Assembly: GCA_964542425.1 (NCBI GenBank)
Contig: CAZIUB010000039.1
Location: 1-43,021, forward strand
Direction of reading: 5' to 3'
DNA length: 43,021 bases
Source: Dongia_A sp964542425
GTDB taxonomy: Bacteria > Pseudomonadota > Alphaproteobacteria > Dongiales > Dongiaceae
The first letter of the stretch is position 1, and each line of letters begins with the position of its first letter. The translations under genes and the position numbers were made by a program. The notes under the pieces were generated by a model. That model made no database searches. It had not been told where the DNA came from and worked only from the letters and a program-made list of their open reading frames with translations. Of the stretch, positions 16,222-23,742 are shown one piece after another.

Positions 16222-16926
16222 ATGAGCCTGCTCGGCGCGCACGACCTGGTCGGAGGCTATGGCGGCGCCGATATCCTGCAGGGTGTCAGCCTGGAGGTGG
16301 GCGAACGCGAGATCGTGGTCATCATCGGCCCCAATGGTGCCGGCAAATCGACCGCGATGAAGGCGATTTTCGGCCTGGTTCAATTGCGGGGCGGCAGCAT
16401 CCTGTTCGAGGATCGCGACATCACCGGGCGCCGGGCCGACCAACTGGTCGCCGAGGGCATGGGCTACGTGCCGCAGGAGCGCAACGTGTTCCCCACCTTG
16501 AGCGTGCGCGAGAATTTGGAAATGGGAGCCTTCCAAAAACCGGCCAATGTCGCGCGGATGGTGGACCAGGTCCTCTCGCTGTTCCCGCCGCTCACCGACA
16601 AGCTAGGCCAGGCGGCCGGCGAATTGTCGGGCGGCCAGCGCCAGATGGTGGCGATGGGCCGGGCGCTGATGATGGAGCCCAGATTGCTGCTGCTGGACGA
16701 GCCGACGGCCGGCCTCTCGCCCCTCTACATGGACCAGATCCTTGATCGCATCATCGCCATCAACCGCGCCGGCGTGGGCGTGCTGCTGGTCGAGCAGAAC
16801 GCGCGTCAGGCATTGGCCATCGCGCATCGGGGCTACGTGCTGGCCACCGGGCGGAACCGTTTTGCCGATACGGCGCCGGCACTTCTCGCCAATCGCGAAG
16901 TGGCCGAATCCTTCCTGGGCGGTTAG
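16222..16926 (+). CDS. livF: branched-chain-type ABC transporter ATP-binding protein LivF
   Basis: 234 residues with Walker A GPNGAGKST (36-44), Q-loop GYVPQERNVFPTLSV, signature ELSGGQRQMVAMGRALM and Walker B LLLLDEPTAGLSP: a canonical LivF, normal length. ATG at 16222 lies two bases after repeat A3, whose right-hand GGGCGAG (16210-16216) is the only Shine-Dalgarno-like sequence available. With LivG it forms the ATPase pair of the importer on the cytoplasmic face of the membrane. Repeat A4 begins nine bases after its stop. Confidence 0.95.
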   Translation: MSLLGAHDLVGGYGGADILQGVSLEVGEREIVVIIGPNGAGKSTAMKAIFGLVQLRGGSILFEDRDITGRRADQLVAEGMGYVPQERNVFPTLSVRENLEMGAFQKPANVARMVDQVLSLFPPLTDKLGQAAGELSGGQRQMVAMGRALMMEPRLLLLDEPTAGLSPLYMDQILDRIIAINRAGVGVLLVEQNARQALAIAHRGYVLATGRNRFADTAPALLANREVAESFLGG

Positions 16927-16934
16927 AGGCGGCC

Positions 16935-17077
16935 AGTGCCAACTTTCGGAAAGGAGCGATCCGTGAACCGCGCCAATGTTTCCACGAAAGTTGGCCCATG
17001 TCATGGAACGATCGCACCCGCCGGCGCCCATCGGTGGCGTCATTTCGCTCATTCATCCATCGGCGAGGGCGGGTACT
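16935..17077 (+). repeat. family A two-hairpin element, copy A4
   Basis: Stem I TGCCAACTTTCG pairs perfectly with CGAAAGTTGGCC; stem II CACCCGCCGG opposes GGGCGGGTAC. Left end AGTGCC; the right end is five bases from the GTG start of livH. Confidence 0.9.
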
Positions 17078-17081
17078 TGGA

Positions 17082-17972
17082 GTGAGCGATTTCATCAATC
17101 TGTATCTTCTGCCCGGCCTGGTCGTGGGGTGCATCTATGCCCTGGGCGCCATCGGAATTTCATTGCTGTTCGGTATTCTGCGGTTCGCGCATTTCGCGCA
17201 TGGCGATTTGATGACGCTGGGCGCTTATCTGGCGTATGGCGCGAGCGTGCTCTTGGGCTGGGGACCCTATGCGTCGCTTCCGATCGCGATCCTGGGGACG
17301 GTGCTGGTGGCCTTGGTGATCGATCGCTGGTTCTATCGCCCGTTCCGCAAGAGTGCCGGGATCGTGGTCGTGATCTCGTCCTTCGGGGTGATGCTGATGC
17401 TGCGCTCGCTCATCCAGCTCCTGGCCGGGGTCGATGTGCTCACCTACGACACCGGCATCCGGCACCCGATGGAAATCCTGGGATTCTTGAAGATCGCGCC
17501 CAAACAGGTGACGATCGTCGCGGTAACGGCCATTCTGGTGGTGGGGCTGCATTGGTTCCTGTCGCGCGCGCGCCTGGGCAAGGCGATGCGCGCGGTCAGC
17601 GACGATCCCGATCTGGCGAGGGTTTCCGGTATCGATACCGAGCGAGCAATCCGCTGGACCTGGATCATCGGCGCGGGGCTGGCCGCCGCCGCCGGGGTCT
17701 TCATCGGCATTCAAACCAAGGTGCATCCGACGATGGGCTGGGATCTGCTGTTGCCCCTGTTCGCGGCCGCGGTGCTGGGCGGGATCGGGCGACCCTATGG
17801 CGCGATCGCGGGCGGGCTGGCGATCGGGCTCACGCAAGAGCTTTCGACCTATCCCTGGATTGGACGCGAGCCGTTGGTCGATCCGAGTTACAAGCCGGCG
17901 GTCGCCTTCCTGGTCATGGTGGTGATGCTGATTTGGCGCCCGACCGGCTTGTTCAAGGGGCGGGTGCTGTAG
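17082..17972 (+). CDS. livH: branched-chain-type ABC transporter permease LivH
   Basis: 296 residues from GTG at 17082, giving the usual LivH start (DFINLYLLPGLVVGCIYAL). The longer ATG frame from 16998 lies inside repeat A4 and would add about 28 unrelated residues. Hydrophobic protein with about eight membrane segments; landmarks are ALGAIGISLLFGILRFAHFA, AHGDL and the EAA-like loop AVSDDPDLARVSGIDTERAI. GAGGGCGGG at the end of repeat A4 (17065-17073) is the best ribosome-binding site. It ends directly against livM (TAG then ATG). Confidence 0.9.
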   Translation: MSDFINLYLLPGLVVGCIYALGAIGISLLFGILRFAHFAHGDLMTLGAYLAYGASVLLGWGPYASLPIAILGTVLVALVIDRWFYRPFRKSAGIVVVISSFGVMLMLRSLIQLLAGVDVLTYDTGIRHPMEILGFLKIAPKQVTIVAVTAILVVGLHWFLSRARLGKAMRAVSDDPDLARVSGIDTERAIRWTWIIGAGLAAAAGVFIGIQTKVHPTMGWDLLLPLFAAAVLGGIGRPYGAIAGGLAIGLTQELSTYPWIGREPLVDPSYKPAVAFLVMVVMLIWRPTGLFKGRVL

Positions 17973-18920
17973 ATGGACCTCACGATGCTGGGCCTGGCGA
18001 ATTACCTGGTGGCGTTGCTGACCATGGGCGCGCTCTACGCCATCCTGTGCCTGGGGCTCAATCTGCAATGGGGATTCGCCGGCCTGTTCAACGCCGGCAT
18101 CGCCGGTTTCTTCGCGGTCGGCGCCTATTCGGCCGCCATCCTCACTTCGCCCCCGAGCCCGAACTTCCTGGGCGGGTTCGACCTCCCCTTCGCCCCGGCC
18201 TGGATCGTCGCCATGGTGCTTTCGGGCGCCGTCGCCTACGCCATCGGCCGGGCGAGCTTGCGCTTGAGCGGCGATTATCTGGCCATGGCCACGATCGGCA
18301 TCGCCGAGGTGCTGCGGCTCGTCTTCAAGAACGAGGAATGGCTTACAGCCGGCACGCGCGGCATTCCCAGCGTTCCCCGGCCTTTTGACGGAATGGCGCC
18401 CTTGCCGGGTGGTGTTTCCTATCTGCTGATCATCCTGGCGCTGCTGATGCTCGCCTATTGGGCGGTGGAGCGGGCATGGGTCTCGCCCTGGGGGAGGGCG
18501 CTTCGCGCGATCCGCGACAGCGAAGTCTCGGCCGCAGCGATCGGCAAGGACGTCGCCCACTTCCGGCTCGAGGCCTTCGTGCTCGGCGGCATGCTGATGG
18601 GATTGGCGGGCGCCCTTTCGGCGCATTACTTCAAGTTCATCGGCGTGGGCGCGACCGAGCCCCTGATGACCACGTTCCTGGTCTGGGTGATGCTGATCGT
18701 CGGCGGCAGCGGCAACAATAGGGGTGCGATCCTCGGCGCCTTCCTCATCTGGACCATCTGGTCGGTGACTGAGCTCTTCACCAACCGCCTGCCCGGAGAA
18801 TGGATCACGCGCACCAGCTATCTGCGCGTGCTCCTGATCGGCATCGTGCTGCAGATCGTACTGCAGCGCTTTGCCAAGGGAATTTTGCCGGAGCGCCCGC
18901 CGCGATCCAATGCGGATTGA
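17973..18920 (+). CDS. livM: branched-chain-type ABC transporter permease LivM
   Basis: 315 residues, second permease of the importer. Typical LivM features: NLQWGFAGLFNAGIAGFFAVGAY, RLSGDYLAMATIGIAEVLRL, and the cytoplasmic coupling loop SPWGRALRAIRDSEVSAAAIG. Start ATG immediately follows the livH stop, with AAGGGGCGGG upstream. It is the last gene of the cluster. The candidate substrate-binding protein gene (19366-20574) is convergent rather than in the operon. Confidence 0.94.
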   Translation: MDLTMLGLANYLVALLTMGALYAILCLGLNLQWGFAGLFNAGIAGFFAVGAYSAAILTSPPSPNFLGGFDLPFAPAWIVAMVLSGAVAYAIGRASLRLSGDYLAMATIGIAEVLRLVFKNEEWLTAGTRGIPSVPRPFDGMAPLPGGVSYLLIILALLMLAYWAVERAWVSPWGRALRAIRDSEVSAAAIGKDVAHFRLEAFVLGGMLMGLAGALSAHYFKFIGVGATEPLMTTFLVWVMLIVGGSGNNRGAILGAFLIWTIWSVTELFTNRLPGEWITRTSYLRVLLIGIVLQIVLQRFAKGILPERPPRSNAD

Positions 18921-19023
18921 AATATTAGGAGAAATTCTCTGTAACTCACACCATTATGCATGCTATTGGGTGTTTCGGCGCATTGTGTTGGGTTTGTTTT
19001 CGACCTAGGCTTCTCGTTTGGGA

Positions 19024-19233
19024 ATGGCCATTGACTGCCAAGTGACCGACGCGTTGAGCAAAGTGGGTCTAGCCAACGTTCTGGTGATCGAGGGCGACGA
19101 CAACGACACGCTGAAACTATTCGGTTGGACCAATGACGGCCCAGTGGGAGCATACGACATCTATTCCCTCGGCAGCGTGCAAATCGCCGTCGAAGGGCAC
19201 AATGGCGTTAACGGCATCGATGTAACTACGTAG
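19024..19233 (+). pseudogene. C-terminal remnant of a large RTX/VCBS-type surface protein
   Basis: About 70 residues, VLVIEGDDNDTLKLFG then GAYDIYSLGSVQIAVEG, ending at TAG. This resembles the closing segment of large repeat-rich secreted adhesins, in which a 'LxVxGDxGDxVxL..W' strand is followed by 'Y..Y..GsatvxV..D'. No start of such a protein is present, the base composition is lower in GC than its neighbours, and no ribosome-binding site is convincing, so it is best read as a leftover. The rest of the 18921-19365 gap has nothing else but the hairpin at 19294-19353. Confidence 0.45.
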
Positions 19234-19293
19234 CAAGCCGCCACCGCAATATGCCGGAAGCTCGTGATCGGTGTCGAATTCCGCTCGGGACCG

Positions 19294-19353
19294 GATGTCA
19301 GGTGTCAGATGTCAGAATGGACACTGCCCAATCTGACCTCTGACCTCTGATCA
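19294..19353. terminator. TCAG-rich hairpin in a convergent gap
   Basis: Arm 19294-19316 (three GTCAG units) can pair with arm 19332-19353 (three CTGAC units) around a 15-base loop. It lies between rightward genes and the leftward binding-protein gene, so it could terminate both. There is no clear T-run, and the repeated TCAG units also resemble a dispersed repeat. Confidence 0.45.
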
Positions 19354-19365
19354 CTGACTGCTGAA

Positions 19366-20574
19366 TCACGGCTCCACCAGCCCGACTTCCTTGTAGGAAC
19401 CACCCTCGACCACAAAGTGGCCGATCACGCCCGCGACATCGCCGGCCTGGTCGATTTCCATGGCACCGGTTGCGCCGCCGTAGTCGATGTCCTTGCCGGC
19501 GGCGATGAGGGCCACGGCCTTGGCCCAATCGCCGGGACCGACAGCCTCGCCAGGGGCACTCGCCACTTCGCGAAGCGCGTCGCGTACCTTGGCGCGGTCG
19601 GTCGAGCCCGCCTTCTGGATGGCGAGCGCCGTCAGCATCACCGAATCATAGACCTGGCCGATGAAGATCTTGTCCTTGGTGGTCTGGAAGGCGGCGGTGT
19701 AGAGCTGCTCGAACTTGTCGGCGGCATCGCTCTTGGGCGAGGAGGGCGAAGTGAAGAAGGAGCCCTTGAGATTTTCCTCGCCGATTTTCTCGATCAACAG
19801 ATTGTCGCGCAGGCCATCGGTGCCGATGAAGCGGGTGAAGAGGCCGTTCTCCAGCGCGTCCTTAACCATGCTGAGCCCGGAATCGCCGGCATAGGCGATG
19901 AGGACCAGGGCCTCGGGCTTGTCCTTGGCCAAGGTCGCAAGCTCGGCGGTGTAGGACGGTTGCTTTTCCTCGTGCTTCACTTCCGCCGTGATGGCGCCGC
20001 CCAACGCCTTGTAGGCGGCCGCGAAACCCTGGGCCAAGGGGGTGGCGTAATCGTTGTTGGCGTAGGTGAGGGCGACCGTCTTGATGCCCTGTTCCATGAC
20101 CAGCTTGGCGAGTGCTACGCCTTGGAAGGCGTCGGAGGGGACAACTCGGAACACCCAATCCTTGTCATCGAGCGTGGTCAGATCGGGCGAGGTCGCGGTC
20201 GGCGAGACCTGCAACACGCCAGCCGGCACGATTACGGAATTGGCCGCCGCGATCGTGGTGCCCGACATCAACGCGCCGACGATGGCGGCCACGTTCTCGA
20301 CATTGACCAGTTTGGTCGCGGCATCGACCGCGCCCTGCTGGTTGCCGGTGGTGTCGCCGATCACGGCCACCATCTTGCCACCCAACAGCCCGCCATTGGC
20401 GTTGACTTCATCGGTGGCGAGGGTGACCGCGTCCAGCATCGGCGGGATGAAATTGGCGATCGGTCCGGTGACATCGAAAAGGATGCCGACCTTGACGTCC
20501 GCGGCGATGGCAGGCGTGGCGAGCGCGATCGCCACGAGCGCGGTCGAGGTCGCAAGCAGATTCCGGTATCTCAT
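19366..20574 (-). CDS. ABC transporter substrate-binding protein, LivJ type
   Basis: 402 residues. Signal peptide MRYRNLLATSTALVAIALAT ending AIAAD near residue 25, then a type 1 periplasmic binding fold: VKVGILFDVTGPIANF, NANGGLLGGKMVAV, VVPSDAFQGVALAKLV, SYTAELATLAKDKPEALVLI. Length and order match hydrophobic amino acid-binding proteins. It is the only binding protein of this type in the window, so it is the likely partner of livGFHM although it is on the other strand. It follows the RAM-domain gene by 57 bp; GGGGAG lies upstream of the ATG. Confidence 0.92.
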   Translation of the reverse strand: MRYRNLLATSTALVAIALATPAIAADVKVGILFDVTGPIANFIPPMLDAVTLATDEVNANGGLLGGKMVAVIGDTTGNQQGAVDAATKLVNVENVAAIVGALMSGTTIAAANSVIVPAGVLQVSPTATSPDLTTLDDKDWVFRVVPSDAFQGVALAKLVMEQGIKTVALTYANNDYATPLAQGFAAAYKALGGAITAEVKHEEKQPSYTAELATLAKDKPEALVLIAYAGDSGLSMVKDALENGLFTRFIGTDGLRDNLLIEKIGEENLKGSFFTSPSSPKSDAADKFEQLYTAAFQTTKDKIFIGQVYDSVMLTALAIQKAGSTDRAKVRDALREVASAPGEAVGPGDWAKAVALIAAGKDIDYGGATGAMEIDQAGDVAGVIGHFVVEGGSYKEVGLVEP

Positions 20575-20631
20575 TTTCGTGCTCCCCGTTGTGATGGGCC
20601 GCGCGAAGCAGCCGGTTTTTTTAAGGTGTCA

Positions 20632-20874
20632 TCAATTGAAGGCATTGAAGGTGATAATGGTTAGCGTGTCGGTGACGCTGGGCAGGGTCTGCAGCCGGCT
20701 GGTGACGAAACGCCCAACATCGGTATCGCTGGCCAAGTTGCATTTGGCCAGCAAATCGTACTGGCCGGAGATCGAATACATCTCGCCCACCTCCTCGACG
20801 GTGTCGATCGCATGGGCCGCCACGTCATAGGCGGTGCCCGGTGCGCATTTGATCATCACGAAGATCGGCCGCAT
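20632..20874 (-). CDS. stand-alone Lrp/AsnC ligand-binding (RAM) domain protein
   Basis: 80 residues, MRPIFVMIKC, then YDVAAHAIDTVEEVGEMYSI, SGQYDLLAKCN and TLPSVTDTLTII: the effector-binding and oligomerising half of Lrp/AsnC regulators without the DNA-binding half. Such single-domain proteins are a known family thought to sense amino acids. It lies between kynU (83 bp upstream) and the binding-protein gene (57 bp downstream), all in the same direction, which suggests a role in amino-acid sensing or modulation of a full-length Lrp. Confidence 0.88.
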   Translation of the reverse strand: MRPIFVMIKCAPGTAYDVAAHAIDTVEEVGEMYSISGQYDLLAKCNLASDTDVGRFVTSRLQTLPSVTDTLTIITFNAFN

Positions 20875-20957
20875 GCAAGGATTTCCGTTCCCCCGTCAAG
20901 AACGGCCCATGTTGCCCCGCTTGGGCGAGAAAATCCAGCCCGGCAACAGGGCCTGGA

Positions 20958-22196
20958 TCAAGTCACTTTCGCCCGTACGCGGAACGCCGGTCTTTCCCAT
21001 TCCCGGTGGGTGAGGACCGCTTTCAGCGCCTGGACCGCCCGCCAGATTTCCTCGAAGCCCACATAGAGCGGCGTCAGCCCGAAGCGGATGATGTCGGGGG
21101 CGCGGAAATCGCCGATCACGCCCCGCGCAATCAGGGCCTGCATGATGGCATAGCCCTCCTGGTGCCGGAAGGAGACCTGGCTGCCGCGCCGGCCAGCCTC
21201 GCGAGGCGAGGCCAAAGCGAGGCCCAAATCTAGTGTCTCCTGGGCCACGAGAGCGATCAGGAGATCGCCCAACGCCATGGATTTCGCGCGTAACTGGCCC
21301 ATGTCCACGCCGGCGAAAGCATCGAGCCCGGCTTCCAGCGCCAGCAGGCTCAAGATCGGGGGCGTGCCAACCAAATATCGGTCGATGCCGGGCTTGGGCC
21401 GGAAATCGAGGTCGAAGGCAAAGGGCGCCTCATGGCCCATCCAGCCCTGCAGCGGTTGGCTGACGGCATGCTGCCATCGCTCGGCCACATAGAGGAAGGC
21501 CGGCGCTCCCGGCCCGCCATTCAGGTATTTGTAGCCGCATCCAACCGCCAAATCGGCGCCGGCTCCGGCAAGATCGACGGGAAAGGCGCCCGCCGAATGG
21601 GCGAGGTCCCAGAGGGCGAGCGCGCCCATTTCATGGGCACGCGCCGTCAGCCCCGCCATGTCATGCTTGCGCCCGGTGCGGTAATCGATTTCGGTCAGCA
21701 TCAAGATCGCGGTGTCGCCATCGATCGATTGTTCGACCTCTTCGGGCGCCACTACGCGCAACGCATGCTTTCCGCCCAGCAAGAGGGCGATGCCCTGGGC
21801 GACATAAAGATCGGTCGGGAAGTTGCCGGAATCCGACAGCAATACGCGCCGCCCGGGGCGGAGCGCCAAGGCACTCGCCAGCAGCTTGAACAGGTTGAGC
21901 GATGTGGAATCGCACACCATCACCTCGCGCGGATTGGCGCCGATCAGGCTGGCAATCTTGGCCGCGGCCCTGGCGGGCGCGCCGATCCAGTCATGCCTGT
22001 TCCAGGCGGTGATGAGGTCGCGCCCCCATTGATTGGCGATGGCATCGCCGATCCGGGAAGGGGTGGCCTTGGGCAGGGCCCCCAGGGAATTGCCGTCGAG
22101 ATACACGATCCCATCGGGGAGCGCGAACAGGGCGCGATTCCCGGCCAATGGATCGGCGGCGTCCAGCGCCCGGCAATCGTCAAGCGTGATCGTCAT
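20958..22196 (-). CDS. kynU: kynureninase
   Basis: 412 residues, PLP enzyme cleaving kynurenine to anthranilate and alanine. Seen: YLDGNSLGALP at the N-terminus, phosphate-binding DSTSLN (96-101), LWDLAHSAGAFP (195-206) with the PLP-ring Asp, and the Schiff-base Lys223 in GCGYKYLNGGPG. Length is normal. It follows kynB with repeat A5 between them; its start lies 10 bases past the repeat's right end. Together kynB and kynU give formylkynurenine to anthranilate; tryptophan 2,3-dioxygenase is not in the window. Confidence 0.95.
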   Translation of the reverse strand: MTITLDDCRALDAADPLAGNRALFALPDGIVYLDGNSLGALPKATPSRIGDAIANQWGRDLITAWNRHDWIGAPARAAAKIASLIGANPREVMVCDSTSLNLFKLLASALALRPGRRVLLSDSGNFPTDLYVAQGIALLLGGKHALRVVAPEEVEQSIDGDTAILMLTEIDYRTGRKHDMAGLTARAHEMGALALWDLAHSAGAFPVDLAGAGADLAVGCGYKYLNGGPGAPAFLYVAERWQHAVSQPLQGWMGHEAPFAFDLDFRPKPGIDRYLVGTPPILSLLALEAGLDAFAGVDMGQLRAKSMALGDLLIALVAQETLDLGLALASPREAGRRGSQVSFRHQEGYAIMQALIARGVIGDFRAPDIIRFGLTPLYVGFEEIWRAVQALKAVLTHREWERPAFRVRAKVT

Positions 22197-22206
22197 GATC
22201 CGATTT

Positions 22207-22351
22207 GTACCCGCCGTCGCGGGACAGGATGATTCGAGGCGAATGACTCCTCTGGCGCGCGTCGGCGAGTACTATCATCTGGTAACATGTGCCAACTTTC
22301 GTGGAAGCATGGGAGCGCCTCATGGATCACGCTTGTTCGAAAGTTGGCACC
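22207..22351 (-). repeat. family A two-hairpin element, copy A5 (reverse)
   Basis: Reverse orientation. Stem I pairs perfectly (TGCCAACTTTCG with CGAAAGTTGGCA); stem II is GTACCCGCCG opposite CGGCGAGTAC. Its left end lies inside the 3' end of kynB and encodes the last seven residues VPTFEQA and the stop. Confidence 0.92.
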
Positions 22352-22968
22352 AGGTCGCGCAGAATCGCGCGCACCGGCGCCGCGTCCAGCCCGACGAGTT
22401 TCAAAGGCAGCGCGATCAATTCGTAGATGCCCTCGGGCACATCGTCCAGCACCAGCCCCTCCAGGACCCGCATGTCGTGCCGCAGAATGGCGCGGTGGGC
22501 TTGCATGTCCTTTGACTGTTCGGGATCCAGCGATGGCGTATCGACGCCGATCAGGATCACGCCGCGCTCGGCAAGAGATTCGATGAGGTCGGGCGCGATC
22601 GCGCGAAAATCGCTGTCCCAGCGATCGAGCGGTGCCCTTTCATAGGTGCGCAGGAGTACCCGCGAGATGTTCGGTTTGAGGCGGGTCAAGACATCGCCCG
22701 TCTTTACGCTCCCCTTTCCGGCGCGCGCATCGATGAGCTGGGCTGGACCAACATAAGAGGACAGCGAGACGCGATCGATGGGCGTCCCTTTCGCGGCGTA
22801 ATGCAGTGGTGCGTCGGCATGGCTGCCGGCATGGGTCGAGAGGGTGATCCTGGAAACGTTGACCGGCACCCCTTCCGATAAGTGCCAGGTGCGATCGGCC
22901 TGGAATGGCGTGTCGCCCGGCCAATTCGGCATGGCCACGCTGAGCGGCTGGGAGATGTCGCGGATCAT
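22327..22968 (-). CDS. kynB: kynurenine formamidase (cyclase family)
   Basis: 213 residues from ATG at 22968; the frame is open to 23085, but the extra 39 residues are unrelated to the family. Start MIRDISQPLSVAMPNWPGDT, metal-binding HAGSHADAPLHY, GVDTPSLDP and the closing HRAILRHDMRVLEGLVL identify the manganese/zinc-dependent bacterial formamidase that hydrolyses N-formylkynurenine. The normal C-terminus is reached at LVGLDAAPVRAILRDL; the extra VPTFEQA is read from repeat A5. No strong ribosome-binding site is visible. Confidence 0.92.
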   Translation of the reverse strand: MIRDISQPLSVAMPNWPGDTPFQADRTWHLSEGVPVNVSRITLSTHAGSHADAPLHYAAKGTPIDRVSLSSYVGPAQLIDARAGKGSVKTGDVLTRLKPNISRVLLRTYERAPLDRWDSDFRAIAPDLIESLAERGVILIGVDTPSLDPEQSKDMQAHRAILRHDMRVLEGLVLDDVPEGIYELIALPLKLVGLDAAPVRAILRDLVPTFEQA

Positions 22969-23044
22969 GCGCGACCGACCGGCCAGGATCGGGTTCCCCC
23001 GGCCGGGATTGCGGCGGCAAATGTTCGACGCCCAGTCAGACCAA

Positions 23045-23236
23045 TCAGTAAAGGAAGCGAAAGGCGGCGACGCTCGCGCCAGCAAGCGCGGCCATGGCCA
23101 CCATCAGCCAAAACGCCACGCCGGCCCTTTCCATCGGACCCAATAGCGAAGGCCCAGGATCGGGAGGTTTTTCCGCCCCGCCGCGCCCGGCGATGATGTT
23201 CAGAGCCTGTTGCTCCGTAGCGCGTTTCTCGACCAT
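23045..23236 (-). CDS. small single-pass membrane protein
   Basis: 63 residues from ATG at 23236 (a TTG start at 23281 would add 15). An N-terminal soluble part (MVEKRATEQQALNIIAGRGG) is followed by a proline-rich linker and one membrane helix, AGVAFWLMVAMAALAGASVA, near the C-terminus. I do not recognise the family. It lies between hisI and kynB, same direction, with normal codon composition. An AT-rich stretch upstream may hold its promoter. Confidence 0.5.
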   Translation of the reverse strand: MVEKRATEQQALNIIAGRGGAEKPPDPGPSLLGPMERAGVAFWLMVAMAALAGASVAAFRFLY

Positions 23237-23280
23237 GAACAAATCCCGTTGGGCGCTTTGCGACAGATCGCAGCGAGGCA

Positions 23281-23320
23281 ATATAGGAAACTTGCCATAT
23301 ATTTACTAACAACATGTTAC
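23281..23320 (-). promoter_or_regulatory. AT-rich candidate promoter
   Basis: A 40-base AT-rich patch in an otherwise GC-rich window, containing TATATTGCC and AAATATATGG on the minus strand, upstream of the small membrane protein gene and kynB. Spacing to a -35 box is not ideal, so only the position is suggestive. Confidence 0.3.
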
Positions 23321-23345
23321 CGGGCTTTCTTGCCATTGAATTCGA

Positions 23346-23741
23346 TTATGAGGCCGGCACTGGGCCTTGCGGCTTGGATTCCGTGAGTATCTGGAGGGCG
23401 CCCTCGCGCCAGGCGGTGAAGAAGCAGGACGGGCGGTGGGTATGACAAGCGGGGCCCTCCTGTTCGACCAGGAGCAGGATGGCGTCCCGGTCGCAATCCA
23501 TCCGGGCCTCGACCAGGAATTGTCGATGCCCGGAGGTTTCGCCCTTGCGCCACAATTGGCCTCGGGAGCGCGACCAATAGCAGACGCGCCCGGTCGCGAG
23601 CGTCTCGGCCAGGCTGTCGCGGTTCATCCAGGCCAGCATCAGCACCTCGCCGGTATCGTGTTGCTGGGCGATCGCCGGGGCCAAGCCCTCGGCGTTGAAG
23701 GCGATCCGGTCGATGAAGGGATGGGGATTGGGCTCGGCCAT
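23346..23741 (-). CDS. hisI: phosphoribosyl-AMP cyclohydrolase
   Basis: 131 residues, third step of histidine biosynthesis (opening of the purine ring of PR-AMP). Diagnostic segments are MLAWMNRDSLAETL, YWSRSRGQLWRKGETSGHRQ, the metal-binding DCDRDAILLLV and the Zn-cysteine region EQEGPACHTHRPSCFF. It is the single-domain form, without the HisE part. Its ATG lies one base past the metC stop, so the two are probably co-transcribed. Confidence 0.96.
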   Translation of the reverse strand: MAEPNPHPFIDRIAFNAEGLAPAIAQQHDTGEVLMLAWMNRDSLAETLATGRVCYWSRSRGQLWRKGETSGHRQFLVEARMDCDRDAILLLVEQEGPACHTHRPSCFFTAWREGALQILTESKPQGPVPAS

Positions 23742-23742
23742 G

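Noticed and set aside
16998..17081. Upstream ATG extension of livH
   Set aside because: The added residues are encoded by repeat A4 and precede the normal LivH start at GTG 17082.
22969..23085. N-terminal extension of kynB
   Set aside because: The 39 extra residues do not resemble the family; MIRDISQPL at 22968 is the usual start.
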